Source of the DNA: Polyangiaceae bacterium
GTDB taxonomy: Bacteria; Myxococcota_A; Polyangia; Polyangiales; Polyangiaceae
Reading direction: 5' to 3'
Assembly: GCA_025937895.1 (NCBI GenBank)
Contig: JAICQL010000031.1
Coordinates: 1 to 50,136 of the forward strand
DNA: 50,136 nt
The notes under the pieces were generated by a model, which worked only from the letters and a program-made list of their open reading frames with translations, ran no database searches and was not told the DNA's origin. Positions 16,723 to 25,615 of the stretch are shown here, in pieces; the first letter of the stretch is position 1; the number at the start of each line of letters is the position of its first letter. Position numbers and translations under genes: made by a program.

Positions 16723-19700
16723 GCAGTGGAGCCGAGAGCTCCGTTGCCTCGGATACAAAATCTCTCTGCTGCCCTGGGCTGAGCCCCCGCCTGCACTGGG
16801 ACGAAGCCACGTTCCTGCGGGGTGAGCTGTACTCCGAAGAGCACCTGGTGCTGCACGCGGCGGAGCTGGCCCGGAGCCACGGTCAGCCCAGCCGGGCACG
16901 CACGCCCGGTCCCCTGCGCGCGCGCTTCGCAGCCGCGCGCAAGCGCATCCACGAGGCTTACCGCGTCCTGGCCGAGGAGGCGCCTCACCGGCGCGAGCCC
17001 ACGCCCGCCGAGGAGTGGCTGCTCGACAACACCAACATCGTCGTCGATCAGCTGCGCGAGATCGCCGAAGATCTGCCGCCTGGCTACCTGCTGCAGCTGC
17101 CTCGCCTGAGCAGCGGCGAGATGCGAGGCTTTCCTCGCGTATACGCGCTGTGCATCGACTACCTGCGTCACACCGACTCGCGGGTGGACGTGCACAGCCT
17201 GGGCAGCTTCGTCCTGGCCTATCAAGACGTCGCGCCGCTCACCATTGGCGAGCTGTGGGCGGTGCCGATCATGCTGCGCCTGGGCCTGTGCCTGGGCGTC
17301 GGCGCGCTGGCAGCGTCCGAGGCTGCCTCGCGCGAGCGCGCCAGCGGTGATGCCTGGGCCGAGCGCTTGCTGCGGAGCGGCGCCAGCGCGGCCGAGACCC
17401 ACGCTTGCCTGCAAGAGATGGAGCAGAGCCAGCGCCCGCTGACCCCCGCCTTTCTGGTGCAGCTGTTGCACCGCCTGCGCGAGCACGACGCGGCGCCCGA
17501 GCTGGCGCGCGAGTGGGTGGCCCAGCGCTGCGCCGCCTGGGGCACCACCCCCGAGGAACTGGCGCGCAAGGAGCACCTGCGCCAGGCCGGCGATCAGGTC
17601 TCGGTCGGCAACGCCATCACCAGCATGCGCGCCGTCTCTGCGTATGACTGGGACGCCTTCTTCGAGCGCACCAGCAAGGTGGAGGCGGTGCTCCGGCAGG
17701 ACCCGGCGCAGGCCTATGCGGCGAGCGACAAGGCCACGCGCGACCGCATGCGGCACGCGGTGGAGGAGCTGGCCCGGCGCGGTGCGCTGGACGAGGAGGC
17801 GGTGGCCAGCCGCGCAATCGCGCTGTGCCGCGCGCGCGCCGAGAGCGAGGGCATGAGCGCCATCGGCGCGCACGTGGGCTACTACTTGCTCGACGCGGGC
17901 CGCCCGCAGCTGGAGCGGCTCGCCAGCTACCGGCCCACTCTGCGCAGCCACTGCGTGCGCGCGGTGCTGGCCTGGCCCATGCTGTTTTACCTGGGCCTGC
18001 TCGCGATCTTCACCCTGGGCTTGCTCGGGGCAGCGGCGCAGGCCTGGCAGGGCGCGCTGCCGCTCGACCTGCGGCTGCTCGTATTCCTGGGGCTGTTCGC
18101 GCTGCCCGCGAGCGAGATCGCGCTGGCGGTCACCAGCAGCCTGGTGGTCACCATCTGTCCGCCGCGCCTGCTGGCGAGCTGCAGCTTCGAGCGGGGCATC
18201 CCGGAGCAGCACCGCACCCTGGTGGTGGTGCCGGTGTTGATCGACAGCCCCGCCACGGTCGAGCAGCTACTGGAGCAGCTGGAGGTCCGCTCGCTCGCCA
18301 ACCCGGACCCCAATCTGTACTTCGCGCTGCTGACCGATCACACCGACGCGCAAGATCAGACGCTGGCGGGCGATGAGGCCCTGGTGGAGCTGGCGCTGCG
18401 CGGCATCAGCGCCCTCAACGCTCGCCACGGTGGCAGCACGCCGCGCTTCTGGCTGTTTCACCGGCCTCGGCTGTTCAACCCGGGCGAAGGGCGCTTCATG
18501 GGCTGGGAGCGCAAGCGCGGCAAGCTGGAGGAGCTCAACCGCCTGCTGCTGGCCGCGCGAGCGCCCAGCCCGGCGACGCCGGATGCGGACACGACGTTCT
18601 CCGTGGTCACCGCGCCGCGCGAGCTGCTCGGCAGCATCCGCCATGTGATCACGCTCGACGCCGACACCGAGCTGCCGCGCGACGTGGGGCGCAAGCTGGT
18701 GGCCAAGCTCGCGCACCCGCTGACCCGCCCGGTGTGCGACGCGGAGACGGGCCGCGTCGTACGGGGCCACGCCATCATCCAGCCGCGGGTGGGCACCTTG
18801 CCGCTCAGCTCGCGCCGCTCGCGCTTTGCCGCCATCGCCGCGGGGCCGCCCGGCATCGATCCGTACACGACTGCAGTGTCCGACGTGTACCAGGACCTGT
18901 GCGGCGAGGGCTCGTTCGTGGGCAAGGGCATCTACGACGTGGCCGCCTTCCAGCGCGCCATGTCGGGCAGGACGCCCGAGAACCATCTGCTCAGCCATGA
19001 TCTGTTCGAGGGCATCTTCGCGCGCTCTGCCCTGGCCACCGACGTGGAGGTGCTGGACGAGCAGCCCTCGGCGTATCACGTGCAGGTGGGCCGCCAGCAC
19101 CGCTGGGTGCGCGGCGACTGGCAGCTCTTGCCCTGGCTCTTGCCCATGGTGCCCACGGTGACCGGCAGGCGCAAGAATGACCTGCGACTGCTCGACGCCT
19201 GGAAGGTCTGCGACAACCTGCGGCGCAGCCTGCTCGCGCCCAGCCTGGTGCTCTTGCTCGCCGCTGGCTGGCTGCTGCCCGCGCGGGTGACGGGCGCGGT
19301 GACGGCGCTGGGGCTGGGCGTGCTGCTGGTGCCCGCGCTGTCGCGCCTGCTGCTCGACATCGTGCGCGAGACCGCGCAGCCGTCGCGCTCCTTCTTCGGC
19401 TCGCTCGGTGGAGAGCTGCGCCACAACGCCCAGCAGGCGCTGCTGGGCACAGTCTTCCTGCTGGATCAGGCCTGGACGTCGCTGGACGCGGTCGCGCGCA
19501 CCCTGGTGCGGCTGGTGTCGCGGCGCCACCTGCTGGAGTGGACCACCATGAGCCAGAGCGCCGCCCAGCTCGGGCAGCGCGCGCGGGTGTATCGCCGGCT
19601 GTGGCTGGGCAGCGTGCTGTGTCTCGCGGCAGCGCTGGGCGTTGCGCTGGCTAACCCCGCGGCCCTGGCCTTTGCGCTGCCGTTCCTGCTGGCCTGGGCC

Positions 19701-22700
19701 TCGGCGCCGCTGCTCGGGCGCTGGCTGGAGCAGCCCGCCGAGGCGCCGCGCGCGCTGGAGCACATCTCCGAGGCTGATCAGCGCTTCTTGCGCCGCACGG
19801 CGCGCAAGACCTGGCGCTTCTTCGACACCTTCGTGAGCGCGGCCGATCACTACCTGCCACCCGACAACTACCAGGAGGATCCGCGCGGCGAGCTGGCGCG
19901 GCGCACCTCGCCCACCAACATCGGTCTGTACCTGCTGAGCGTGGTGAGCGCCCGCGAGCTGGGCTTCATCGGGCTGCGCCAGAGCATCGAGCGGCTGCGC
20001 CAGACGCTGGCCACCGTGGAGCGCCTGGAGAAGCGCGAGGGCCACCTGCTCAACTGGTACGACACCGAGAGCCTCAGCCCGCTGGAGCCGCGCTACGTCT
20101 CGACGGTCGACAGCGGCAACCTGGCAGCTTACCTCTGGACTCTGCGCGAGGCCTGCGAGGATCTCGGACGAGCGCCGCTGTGCTCGCGTGCGCCCTTGCT
20201 CGCCGCGCGCGACGCGGTGAGCCTGGCGCTGGCTCACTCGCCCGACACCGATACGCGACGCAGCGAGCTGCGCGCGCTGGAGCAGGCCGTGCAGGGCGTG
20301 TGCGACCGGTTGCAGCCGGGCGCGCTGGGCCCGGCCAGCGCGCTGCTGGAGGCGCTGCGGCTGGTGCAGGAGGGCCGCGCCGCGGACTGGGCGCGAGAGC
20401 TGGACCCGAGCAGCAGCTACTGGCTGGAGCAGGCCGACGCCGGCCTGAACGAGGCGCAGCGCGAGCACGCCGAGCTCATCCCCGCCGGCCTGCCCGGGGC
20501 GCAGTCCGCGCTGAGCAGCCAGCCCGCGCTGGCCACCCTGGTGCAGGAGCTGAAGCAGCTGCTGGCGAGCGCAGACAGCCCCGTGGGCGTGGTGCGCGCC
20601 CGCGCCCGGGCGCAGCAGCTGAGCCAGGCCATCGAGCAGCAGCTGGCAGCGCTGCCGGGCGAGCAGCGCGAGGCGTGCGAGCGCGAGCTGGACGCGATGC
20701 TGCGGCGGCTGGACAGCAAGGCAGACGCCTGCAGCGAGCTCTTGCGCGAGCTGATGGATGTGGGCGACCGCGCGGCAGCGCTGGCCGACGGCATGAGCTT
20801 CCGCTTCCTGTTCGACGAGCAGCGCGAGCTGTTCTCCATCGGCTACAACGTGTCGCACGCGCGGCTCGATAGCTCGCACTACGATCTGCTGGCGTCGGAG
20901 GCGCGCCTGGCCAGCCTGTGGTGCATCGCCCGGGGTGAGGTGCCCGAGCGGCACTGGTTCCGCCTGGGGCGGCCGCGCGCCGCGCTCGGCGTGGGCCGCG
21001 CGCTGCTGTCCTGGAGCGGCTCGATGTTCGAGTATCTGATGCCGCTGCTCTTGCTGCGCAACAATCCGCGCACGTTGCTGGCCGAGGCCTGCGCCGCCGC
21101 GGTGGATCAGCAGCGCCGTTACGCCGCGGAGCGCGGTGTGCCGTGGGGCATCTCCGAGAGCGCGTACAACGTGATGGATCTGCGCATGACGTACCAGTAC
21201 CGCGCGTTCGGCGTACCCGGCCTGGGCTTGAAGGCGGGGCTGGGTGAGGATCTGGTGGTCGCGCCGTATGCCACCGTGCTCGCCGGACTGGTGCGCCCCG
21301 AGCTGATCAGCAAGAACCTGCGTGCGCTGGCCGGCGAAGGTCTGGACGGTCCCTACGGCTTCTACGAGTCGATCGACTACACGCCGGCGCACGTGCCACC
21401 CGGGCGGCGCGGCGTGGTGGTCAAGTGCTTCATGGCGCACCACCAGGGCATGTCGCTGGTGGCGCTGGACAGCATCCTGAACGACGCGCCGATGCAGCGG
21501 CGCTTCCACCGGCACCCGCGCATCAAGGCCGCCGAGCTGCTCCTGGAAGAGCGCATCCCCACCCGCTCGCCGCTGGTCGAGGCGCCCGCGCCGCTGGTGG
21601 TGCGGGCCAGCGAGGGCGAGCGGCTGGCAGACGTGGTGGAGCACGCCGGCAAGAGCGCGGCGGGCCCGCTGCGCGTGCATCTGCTCGGTCATGGCGAGCT
21701 GTGCTCGCTGATCACCGCCACGGGCGGCGGCTTCATCAGCTGGAAGGGGCTGGACGTCAACCGCTTCCGCGAAGACCCTCAGCTGGATACGGGCGGGGTC
21801 TATGTATACCTGCAGGATCGTGCCAGCGGGCGCACCTGGTCCGCCAGCTATCAGCCGACCCGCGCCGAGCCCGACTACTACAACGTGGCCTTCGCCATCG
21901 ATCGGGTGGAGTTCCACCGCCGGGACGGCGACGTGCAGACCGTCACCGAGGTGGCGCTCTCCCCCGAGCACGCCGCCGAGGTGCGGCGCATCACCCTGAC
22001 CAACCAGGGTCAGCAGGCGCTGGAGCTGGAGGTGACGAGCTTCAGCGAGGTGGTGCTCTCGCCGCGCCGCGCCGACGTGCAGCACCGCGCGTTCGGCAGC
22101 CTCTTCGTGGACACGGAGGTGCTGCCGGAGCGCAACGCACTGATCGCGCAGCGCAAGCCGAGCGGCGCAGGCGAGGCGCCGGTGTGGCTCGCCCAGCTCT
22201 TGCTGGTGGATGGCGAGCACTGGGGCCCGCTCGACTATGACTGCTCGCGCCTGAGCTTCCTCGGGCGCGGGCGCGGCCCGGAAGCGCCGCTGGGCATGGA
22301 GCGCGGGCGAACGCTCGGGCGCCGGACGGGCCACGTGCTGGATCCGGCGCTGGTCTTGCGGCGCCCGGTGCGGCTCTTGCCGGGCGCGTCCAGCCGGGTC
22401 ACCTTGACCACGATGCTGGCCAGCTCGCGCGAGGAGCTGCTGGGGCTGCTCGAGATCTACAGCGAGCAGCACGCCGCGGCCCGCGCCATCGAGCTGGGTT
22501 GGGCCGGCGTGCGGGTGGAGCTGCGTCACCTGGGCATCAGCTCGACCGAAGTGCACCGCTTTCAGCGCCTGCTCTCGGCGGTGCTCTTCCCTCACCCTGC
22601 GCTGCGCCTGAGCGAGGCGCCCGCCAGCACCGGACAGCGCGGCCTGTCGGGCCTGTGGTCGCAGGGCATCTCGGGCGATCTGCCGATCGTGCTGCTGCGG

Positions 22701-25568
22701 CTCGATCACGCCGAGTTCTCCGAGGTGTGCCGTGACTTGCTGCTGGCGCACGAGTTCTGGCGGCTGAACGGCTTCAGCAGCGACCTGGTGATCATCAACG
22801 AGGAGCCGAGCGGCTACCTGCAGGGCACCCACGAGCAGGTGCGCGAGCTGATCCAGCGCGCGGAGCTGGATCAGCGCGGCGGCGTGTTCCTGCGCCGCGC
22901 CGACCAGATGAGCGAGGAGGAGCGCGCGCTGCTGGCCTGCGCCGCGCGCGTGGTGGTGCGCGCGTCACGCGGGTCGCTGGCGCGCCAGCTGCGCCGTGCC
23001 GCCGCGGCGCCCGAGCTGCCTCCGCCGGCCTGGCCCGCGCCCACGCACGCGGCGCCCGCGCCCTCTGCGCCGCCCCCGGCGGTGCGCGCGCGCCGCCCGC
23101 AGCTGCTGATGGACAATGGCATCGGCGGCTTCGATCAGGACGGCAAGGAGTACGTGATCGTGCTGGAGCCCGGCACCAACACGCCCGCGCCCTGGAGCAA
23201 CGTCATGGCCAACCCGGACTTCGGCTGTCTGGTCACCGAGCGCGGCTCCAGCTTCACCTGGGTCCACAACAGCCAGCGCTACCGGCTGACGCCCTGGAGC
23301 AACGACGCGGTGAGCGATCCCTCGGGCGAGCTCCTGTACGTGCGCGACGACGAGACGGGCGCGATCTGGTCGCCCGCGCCGGAGCCGGCGGGACTGCGCG
23401 AGCGCTACCTGGTGAAACACTCGGCGGGGCTCAGCCGCTTCGAGCTCAGCGCGGGCGGGCTGTGGCACGAGCTCGCCGTGTTCGTGAGCGCGAGCGACCC
23501 GGTCAAGTTCCTGCGCCTGCGCCTGGCCAACCACGGCCGCGCCGCCCGCCAGCTGTCCGTGTTCGGGGTGGCGGAGTGGGTGCTGGGCAACAGCCGCGAG
23601 AGCACGCGGGTCTCGGTGTGCTCCAGCTGGGACGCGGAGCTGGGCTGCGTGTTCGCGCAGAACCCGCTCTCGCCCTTCCCCGAGCAGCGCGCCTTCTTCA
23701 CCGCCACGCGCCGCCCGCACAGCTTCACCGCCGATCGCGCGGAGCTGTTCGGCGTGGCGGGCACGCGGCGGCGGCCGAGCGGGCTCGAGCAGCGCAGCCT
23801 GGGCGGCGCAGCAGGCGCCGGGCTCGATCCGTGCGCGGCGCTGCAGCTCACGGTGGAGCTGGCCCCGGGCGAGGCCACGGAGCTGACGTTCGTGCTGGGG
23901 CACGGCAGCTCGCTGGCGGAGGCGCGCGCTCTGGCCGAGCGCTACTCTGCCAGCGCGGCCGACGCCGATGGCGCCGTGGCGGCCGCCCTGCATCAGGTGC
24001 AGCAGAGCTGGGAGCAGCTGCTCGGCACGGTGCGAGTGGAGACGCCGGATCCCGCGCTCGACGCACTGCTCAATCACTGGCTGCTGTACCAGGCGCTCAG
24101 CAGCCGCATCTGGGCGCGCACCGGCTTCTACCAGTCGAGCGGCGCGTATGGCTATCGCGACCAGCTACAGGACGTGCTGGCCACGCTGTACGCGCGACCC
24201 GAGCTGGCGCGCGAGCACCTGCTGCGCTGCGCGGCACGCCAGTTTGAGGAAGGCGACGTGCAACACTGGTGGCACGAGGAGACGGGCGAGGGCCTGCGCA
24301 CGCGCTGCTCCGACGATATGCTGTGGCTGCCGTACGTGACGGCAGAATACATCCGCGTGACCGGCGATCGCGCCGTGCTGGACGAACAGGTGCCGTTCCT
24401 GCACGAGCGGACCCTGGCCCCCGGTGAGGAGGATCTGTTCAGCTCGCCCGCCGTCAGCGAGGCCCGCGCCTCGCTGTACGAGCACTGCACGCGCGCGCTG
24501 GACGTGGCGGCCACCTCGGGCCCGCACGAGCTGCCCACGATGCGCGGCGGTGACTGGAACGACGGCATGAACCGCGTGGGCCAGCACGGCCAGGGCGAGA
24601 GCGTGTGGCTGGCCTGGTTCCTGGCGCGCACCCTGCTCGACTTTGCGCCGCTGGCGCTGAGCAAGAATGATCGCCAGCGCGCCGGCTGGTGCCAGCAGCA
24701 GATCGAGCGGCTCACCCGCGCCGTGGAGAGGCACGGCTGGGACGGCGAGTGGTACCGGCGCGGCTACTTCGACGACGGCAGCCCGCTCGGCTCGAAGCAG
24801 AACCAGGAGTGCAGCATCGACGCGATCGCGCAGTCCTGGGCGGTGATCGCCGGGGTGGGCGATCGCGAGCGCGCAGCGCAGGCAGTGGCCGCCTCCGAAG
24901 CGCGCCTGGTGCGCCCGCGCGCGCGGCTGATGTGCCTCCTGGCTCCCCCCTTCCACAGTCAAGACCCGGACCCGGGTTACATCCGCGCGTACCCGCCGGG
25001 CATTCGCGAGAACGGCGGTCAGTACACACACGGCGTGCTCTGGACCCTGCACGCGCTCACCCTGCTGCGCGAGGGTGACCGCGCCGGCGCTCTCCTGGAC
25101 CTGCTCAACCCCGTGCATCACGCGGATACCCCCGAGCAGCTGGAGCGCTATCGAGTGGAGCCCTACGTGGTCGCCGCGGACGTGTATGGCGGGACCGAGC
25201 ACCCGGGCCGCGGCGGCTGGACCTGGTACACGGGCTCGGCGGGCTGGTTCTATCGCATCGTGCTGGAGCGGGTGCTGGGGCTACGCAAGAACGGCCAGCT
25301 GCTGTCGCTGGTGCCGTGTGTGCCCAGCCGCTGGCGCCGCTTTGCGCTGAGCTATCGCCACGGTAACAGCACGTACCAGATCCGGGTCGACAACCCGCAG
25401 CAGGTGAGCTGCGGGGTGACCCAGCTGCTGCTCGACGGCAAGCCGCTGCGGGAGAGCCAGATCCAGCTGGTGGACGATGGCCGCAGCCACGAGCTGCGAG
25501 TCACGCTCGGCCACTCCGAGGCGGCTGCACGAGCCCAGCGTGACTCGCGCTTCCGCGGGGCGGGCTGA
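16719..25568 (+). CDS. ndvB: Cyclic beta-1,2-glucan synthase (NdvB/ChvB/Cgs type)
   Basis: A 2949-residue inner-membrane enzyme. Parts in order: an N-terminal cytoplasmic region (about 1-410, beginning with the ELYSEEHL element); membrane segments at about 414-480; the GT84 glycosyltransferase with DADTE near 649 and QHRWVRGDW near 792 (QxxRW-type); further membrane segments at about 830-880 and 960-1000; a glycoamylase-like domain around 1450-1590 (SGSMFEYLMP, WGISESAYNVMDL, FMAHHQGMS); and a C-terminal GH94-type domain with GGDWNDGMNRVG near 2612. Such enzymes make, cyclise and size-control periplasmic glucans from UDP-glucose, for osmotic adaptation and cell-surface interactions. Length fits the family (about 2850 or more). 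The GTG start overlaps the zinc-ribbon stop. No glucan exporter (ndvA) lies beside it. Confidence 0.95.
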   Translation: MSSGAESSVASDTKSLCCPGLSPRLHWDEATFLRGELYSEEHLVLHAAELARSHGQPSRARTPGPLRARFAAARKRIHEAYRVLAEEAPHRREPTPAEEWLLDNTNIVVDQLREIAEDLPPGYLLQLPRLSSGEMRGFPRVYALCIDYLRHTDSRVDVHSLGSFVLAYQDVAPLTIGELWAVPIMLRLGLCLGVGALAASEAASRERASGDAWAERLLRSGASAAETHACLQEMEQSQRPLTPAFLVQLLHRLREHDAAPELAREWVAQRCAAWGTTPEELARKEHLRQAGDQVSVGNAITSMRAVSAYDWDAFFERTSKVEAVLRQDPAQAYAASDKATRDRMRHAVEELARRGALDEEAVASRAIALCRARAESEGMSAIGAHVGYYLLDAGRPQLERLASYRPTLRSHCVRAVLAWPMLFYLGLLAIFTLGLLGAAAQAWQGALPLDLRLLVFLGLFALPASEIALAVTSSLVVTICPPRLLASCSFERGIPEQHRTLVVVPVLIDSPATVEQLLEQLEVRSLANPDPNLYFALLTDHTDAQDQTLAGDEALVELALRGISALNARHGGSTPRFWLFHRPRLFNPGEGRFMGWERKRGKLEELNRLLLAARAPSPATPDADTTFSVVTAPRELLGSIRHVITLDADTELPRDVGRKLVAKLAHPLTRPVCDAETGRVVRGHAIIQPRVGTLPLSSRRSRFAAIAAGPPGIDPYTTAVSDVYQDLCGEGSFVGKGIYDVAAFQRAMSGRTPENHLLSHDLFEGIFARSALATDVEVLDEQPSAYHVQVGRQHRWVRGDWQLLPWLLPMVPTVTGRRKNDLRLLDAWKVCDNLRRSLLAPSLVLLLAAGWLLPARVTGAVTALGLGVLLVPALSRLLLDIVRETAQPSRSFFGSLGGELRHNAQQALLGTVFLLDQAWTSLDAVARTLVRLVSRRHLLEWTTMSQSAAQLGQRARVYRRLWLGSVLCLAAALGVALANPAALAFALPFLLAWASAPLLGRWLEQPAEAPRALEHISEADQRFLRRTARKTWRFFDTFVSAADHYLPPDNYQEDPRGELARRTSPTNIGLYLLSVVSARELGFIGLRQSIERLRQTLATVERLEKREGHLLNWYDTESLSPLEPRYVSTVDSGNLAAYLWTLREACEDLGRAPLCSRAPLLAARDAVSLALAHSPDTDTRRSELRALEQAVQGVCDRLQPGALGPASALLEALRLVQEGRAADWARELDPSSSYWLEQADAGLNEAQREHAELIPAGLPGAQSALSSQPALATLVQELKQLLASADSPVGVVRARARAQQLSQAIEQQLAALPGEQREACERELDAMLRRLDSKADACSELLRELMDVGDRAAALADGMSFRFLFDEQRELFSIGYNVSHARLDSSHYDLLASEARLASLWCIARGEVPERHWFRLGRPRAALGVGRALLSWSGSMFEYLMPLLLLRNNPRTLLAEACAAAVDQQRRYAAERGVPWGISESAYNVMDLRMTYQYRAFGVPGLGLKAGLGEDLVVAPYATVLAGLVRPELISKNLRALAGEGLDGPYGFYESIDYTPAHVPPGRRGVVVKCFMAHHQGMSLVALDSILNDAPMQRRFHRHPRIKAAELLLEERIPTRSPLVEAPAPLVVRASEGERLADVVEHAGKSAAGPLRVHLLGHGELCSLITATGGGFISWKGLDVNRFREDPQLDTGGVYVYLQDRASGRTWSASYQPTRAEPDYYNVAFAIDRVEFHRRDGDVQTVTEVALSPEHAAEVRRITLTNQGQQALELEVTSFSEVVLSPRRADVQHRAFGSLFVDTEVLPERNALIAQRKPSGAGEAPVWLAQLLLVDGEHWGPLDYDCSRLSFLGRGRGPEAPLGMERGRTLGRRTGHVLDPALVLRRPVRLLPGASSRVTLTTMLASSREELLGLLEIYSEQHAAARAIELGWAGVRVELRHLGISSTEVHRFQRLLSAVLFPHPALRLSEAPASTGQRGLSGLWSQGISGDLPIVLLRLDHAEFSEVCRDLLLAHEFWRLNGFSSDLVIINEEPSGYLQGTHEQVRELIQRAELDQRGGVFLRRADQMSEEERALLACAARVVVRASRGSLARQLRRAAAAPELPPPAWPAPTHAAPAPSAPPPAVRARRPQLLMDNGIGGFDQDGKEYVIVLEPGTNTPAPWSNVMANPDFGCLVTERGSSFTWVHNSQRYRLTPWSNDAVSDPSGELLYVRDDETGAIWSPAPEPAGLRERYLVKHSAGLSRFELSAGGLWHELAVFVSASDPVKFLRLRLANHGRAARQLSVFGVAEWVLGNSRESTRVSVCSSWDAELGCVFAQNPLSPFPEQRAFFTATRRPHSFTADRAELFGVAGTRRRPSGLEQRSLGGAAGAGLDPCAALQLTVELAPGEATELTFVLGHGSSLAEARALAERYSASAADADGAVAAALHQVQQSWEQLLGTVRVETPDPALDALLNHWLLYQALSSRIWARTGFYQSSGAYGYRDQLQDVLATLYARPELAREHLLRCAARQFEEGDVQHWWHEETGEGLRTRCSDDMLWLPYVTAEYIRVTGDRAVLDEQVPFLHERTLAPGEEDLFSSPAVSEARASLYEHCTRALDVAATSGPHELPTMRGGDWNDGMNRVGQHGQGESVWLAWFLARTLLDFAPLALSKNDRQRAGWCQQQIERLTRAVERHGWDGEWYRRGYFDDGSPLGSKQNQECSIDAIAQSWAVIAGVGDRERAAQAVAASEARLVRPRARLMCLLAPPFHSQDPDPGYIRAYPPGIRENGGQYTHGVLWTLHALTLLREGDRAGALLDLLNPVHHADTPEQLERYRVEPYVVAADVYGGTEHPGRGGWTWYTGSAGWFYRIVLERVLGLRKNGQLLSLVPCVPSRWRRFALSYRHGNSTYQIRVDNPQQVSCGVTQLLLDGKPLRESQIQLVDDGRSHELRVTLGHSEAAARAQRDSRFRGAG

Positions 25569-25594
25569 GCGCCACTCGGAGCGCCACTCGGAGC
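25569..25594. repeat. Short direct repeat after ndvB
   Basis: The 12-base unit GCGCCACTCGGA occurs twice in tandem immediately after the ndvB stop and before the convergent kinase gene. No clear terminator hairpin was found in this 47-base gap. Confidence 0.5.
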
Positions 25595-25615
25595 GACAGA
25601 ACCGCTGCCCGCGGC

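Noticed and set aside
18267..22832. Antisense frame of about 1521 codons within ndvB
   Set aside because: It is antisense to a clearly coding gene with strong third-position G/C. The translation is Gln/Arg/Ala/His-rich with no domain, typical of shadow frames in GC-rich DNA.
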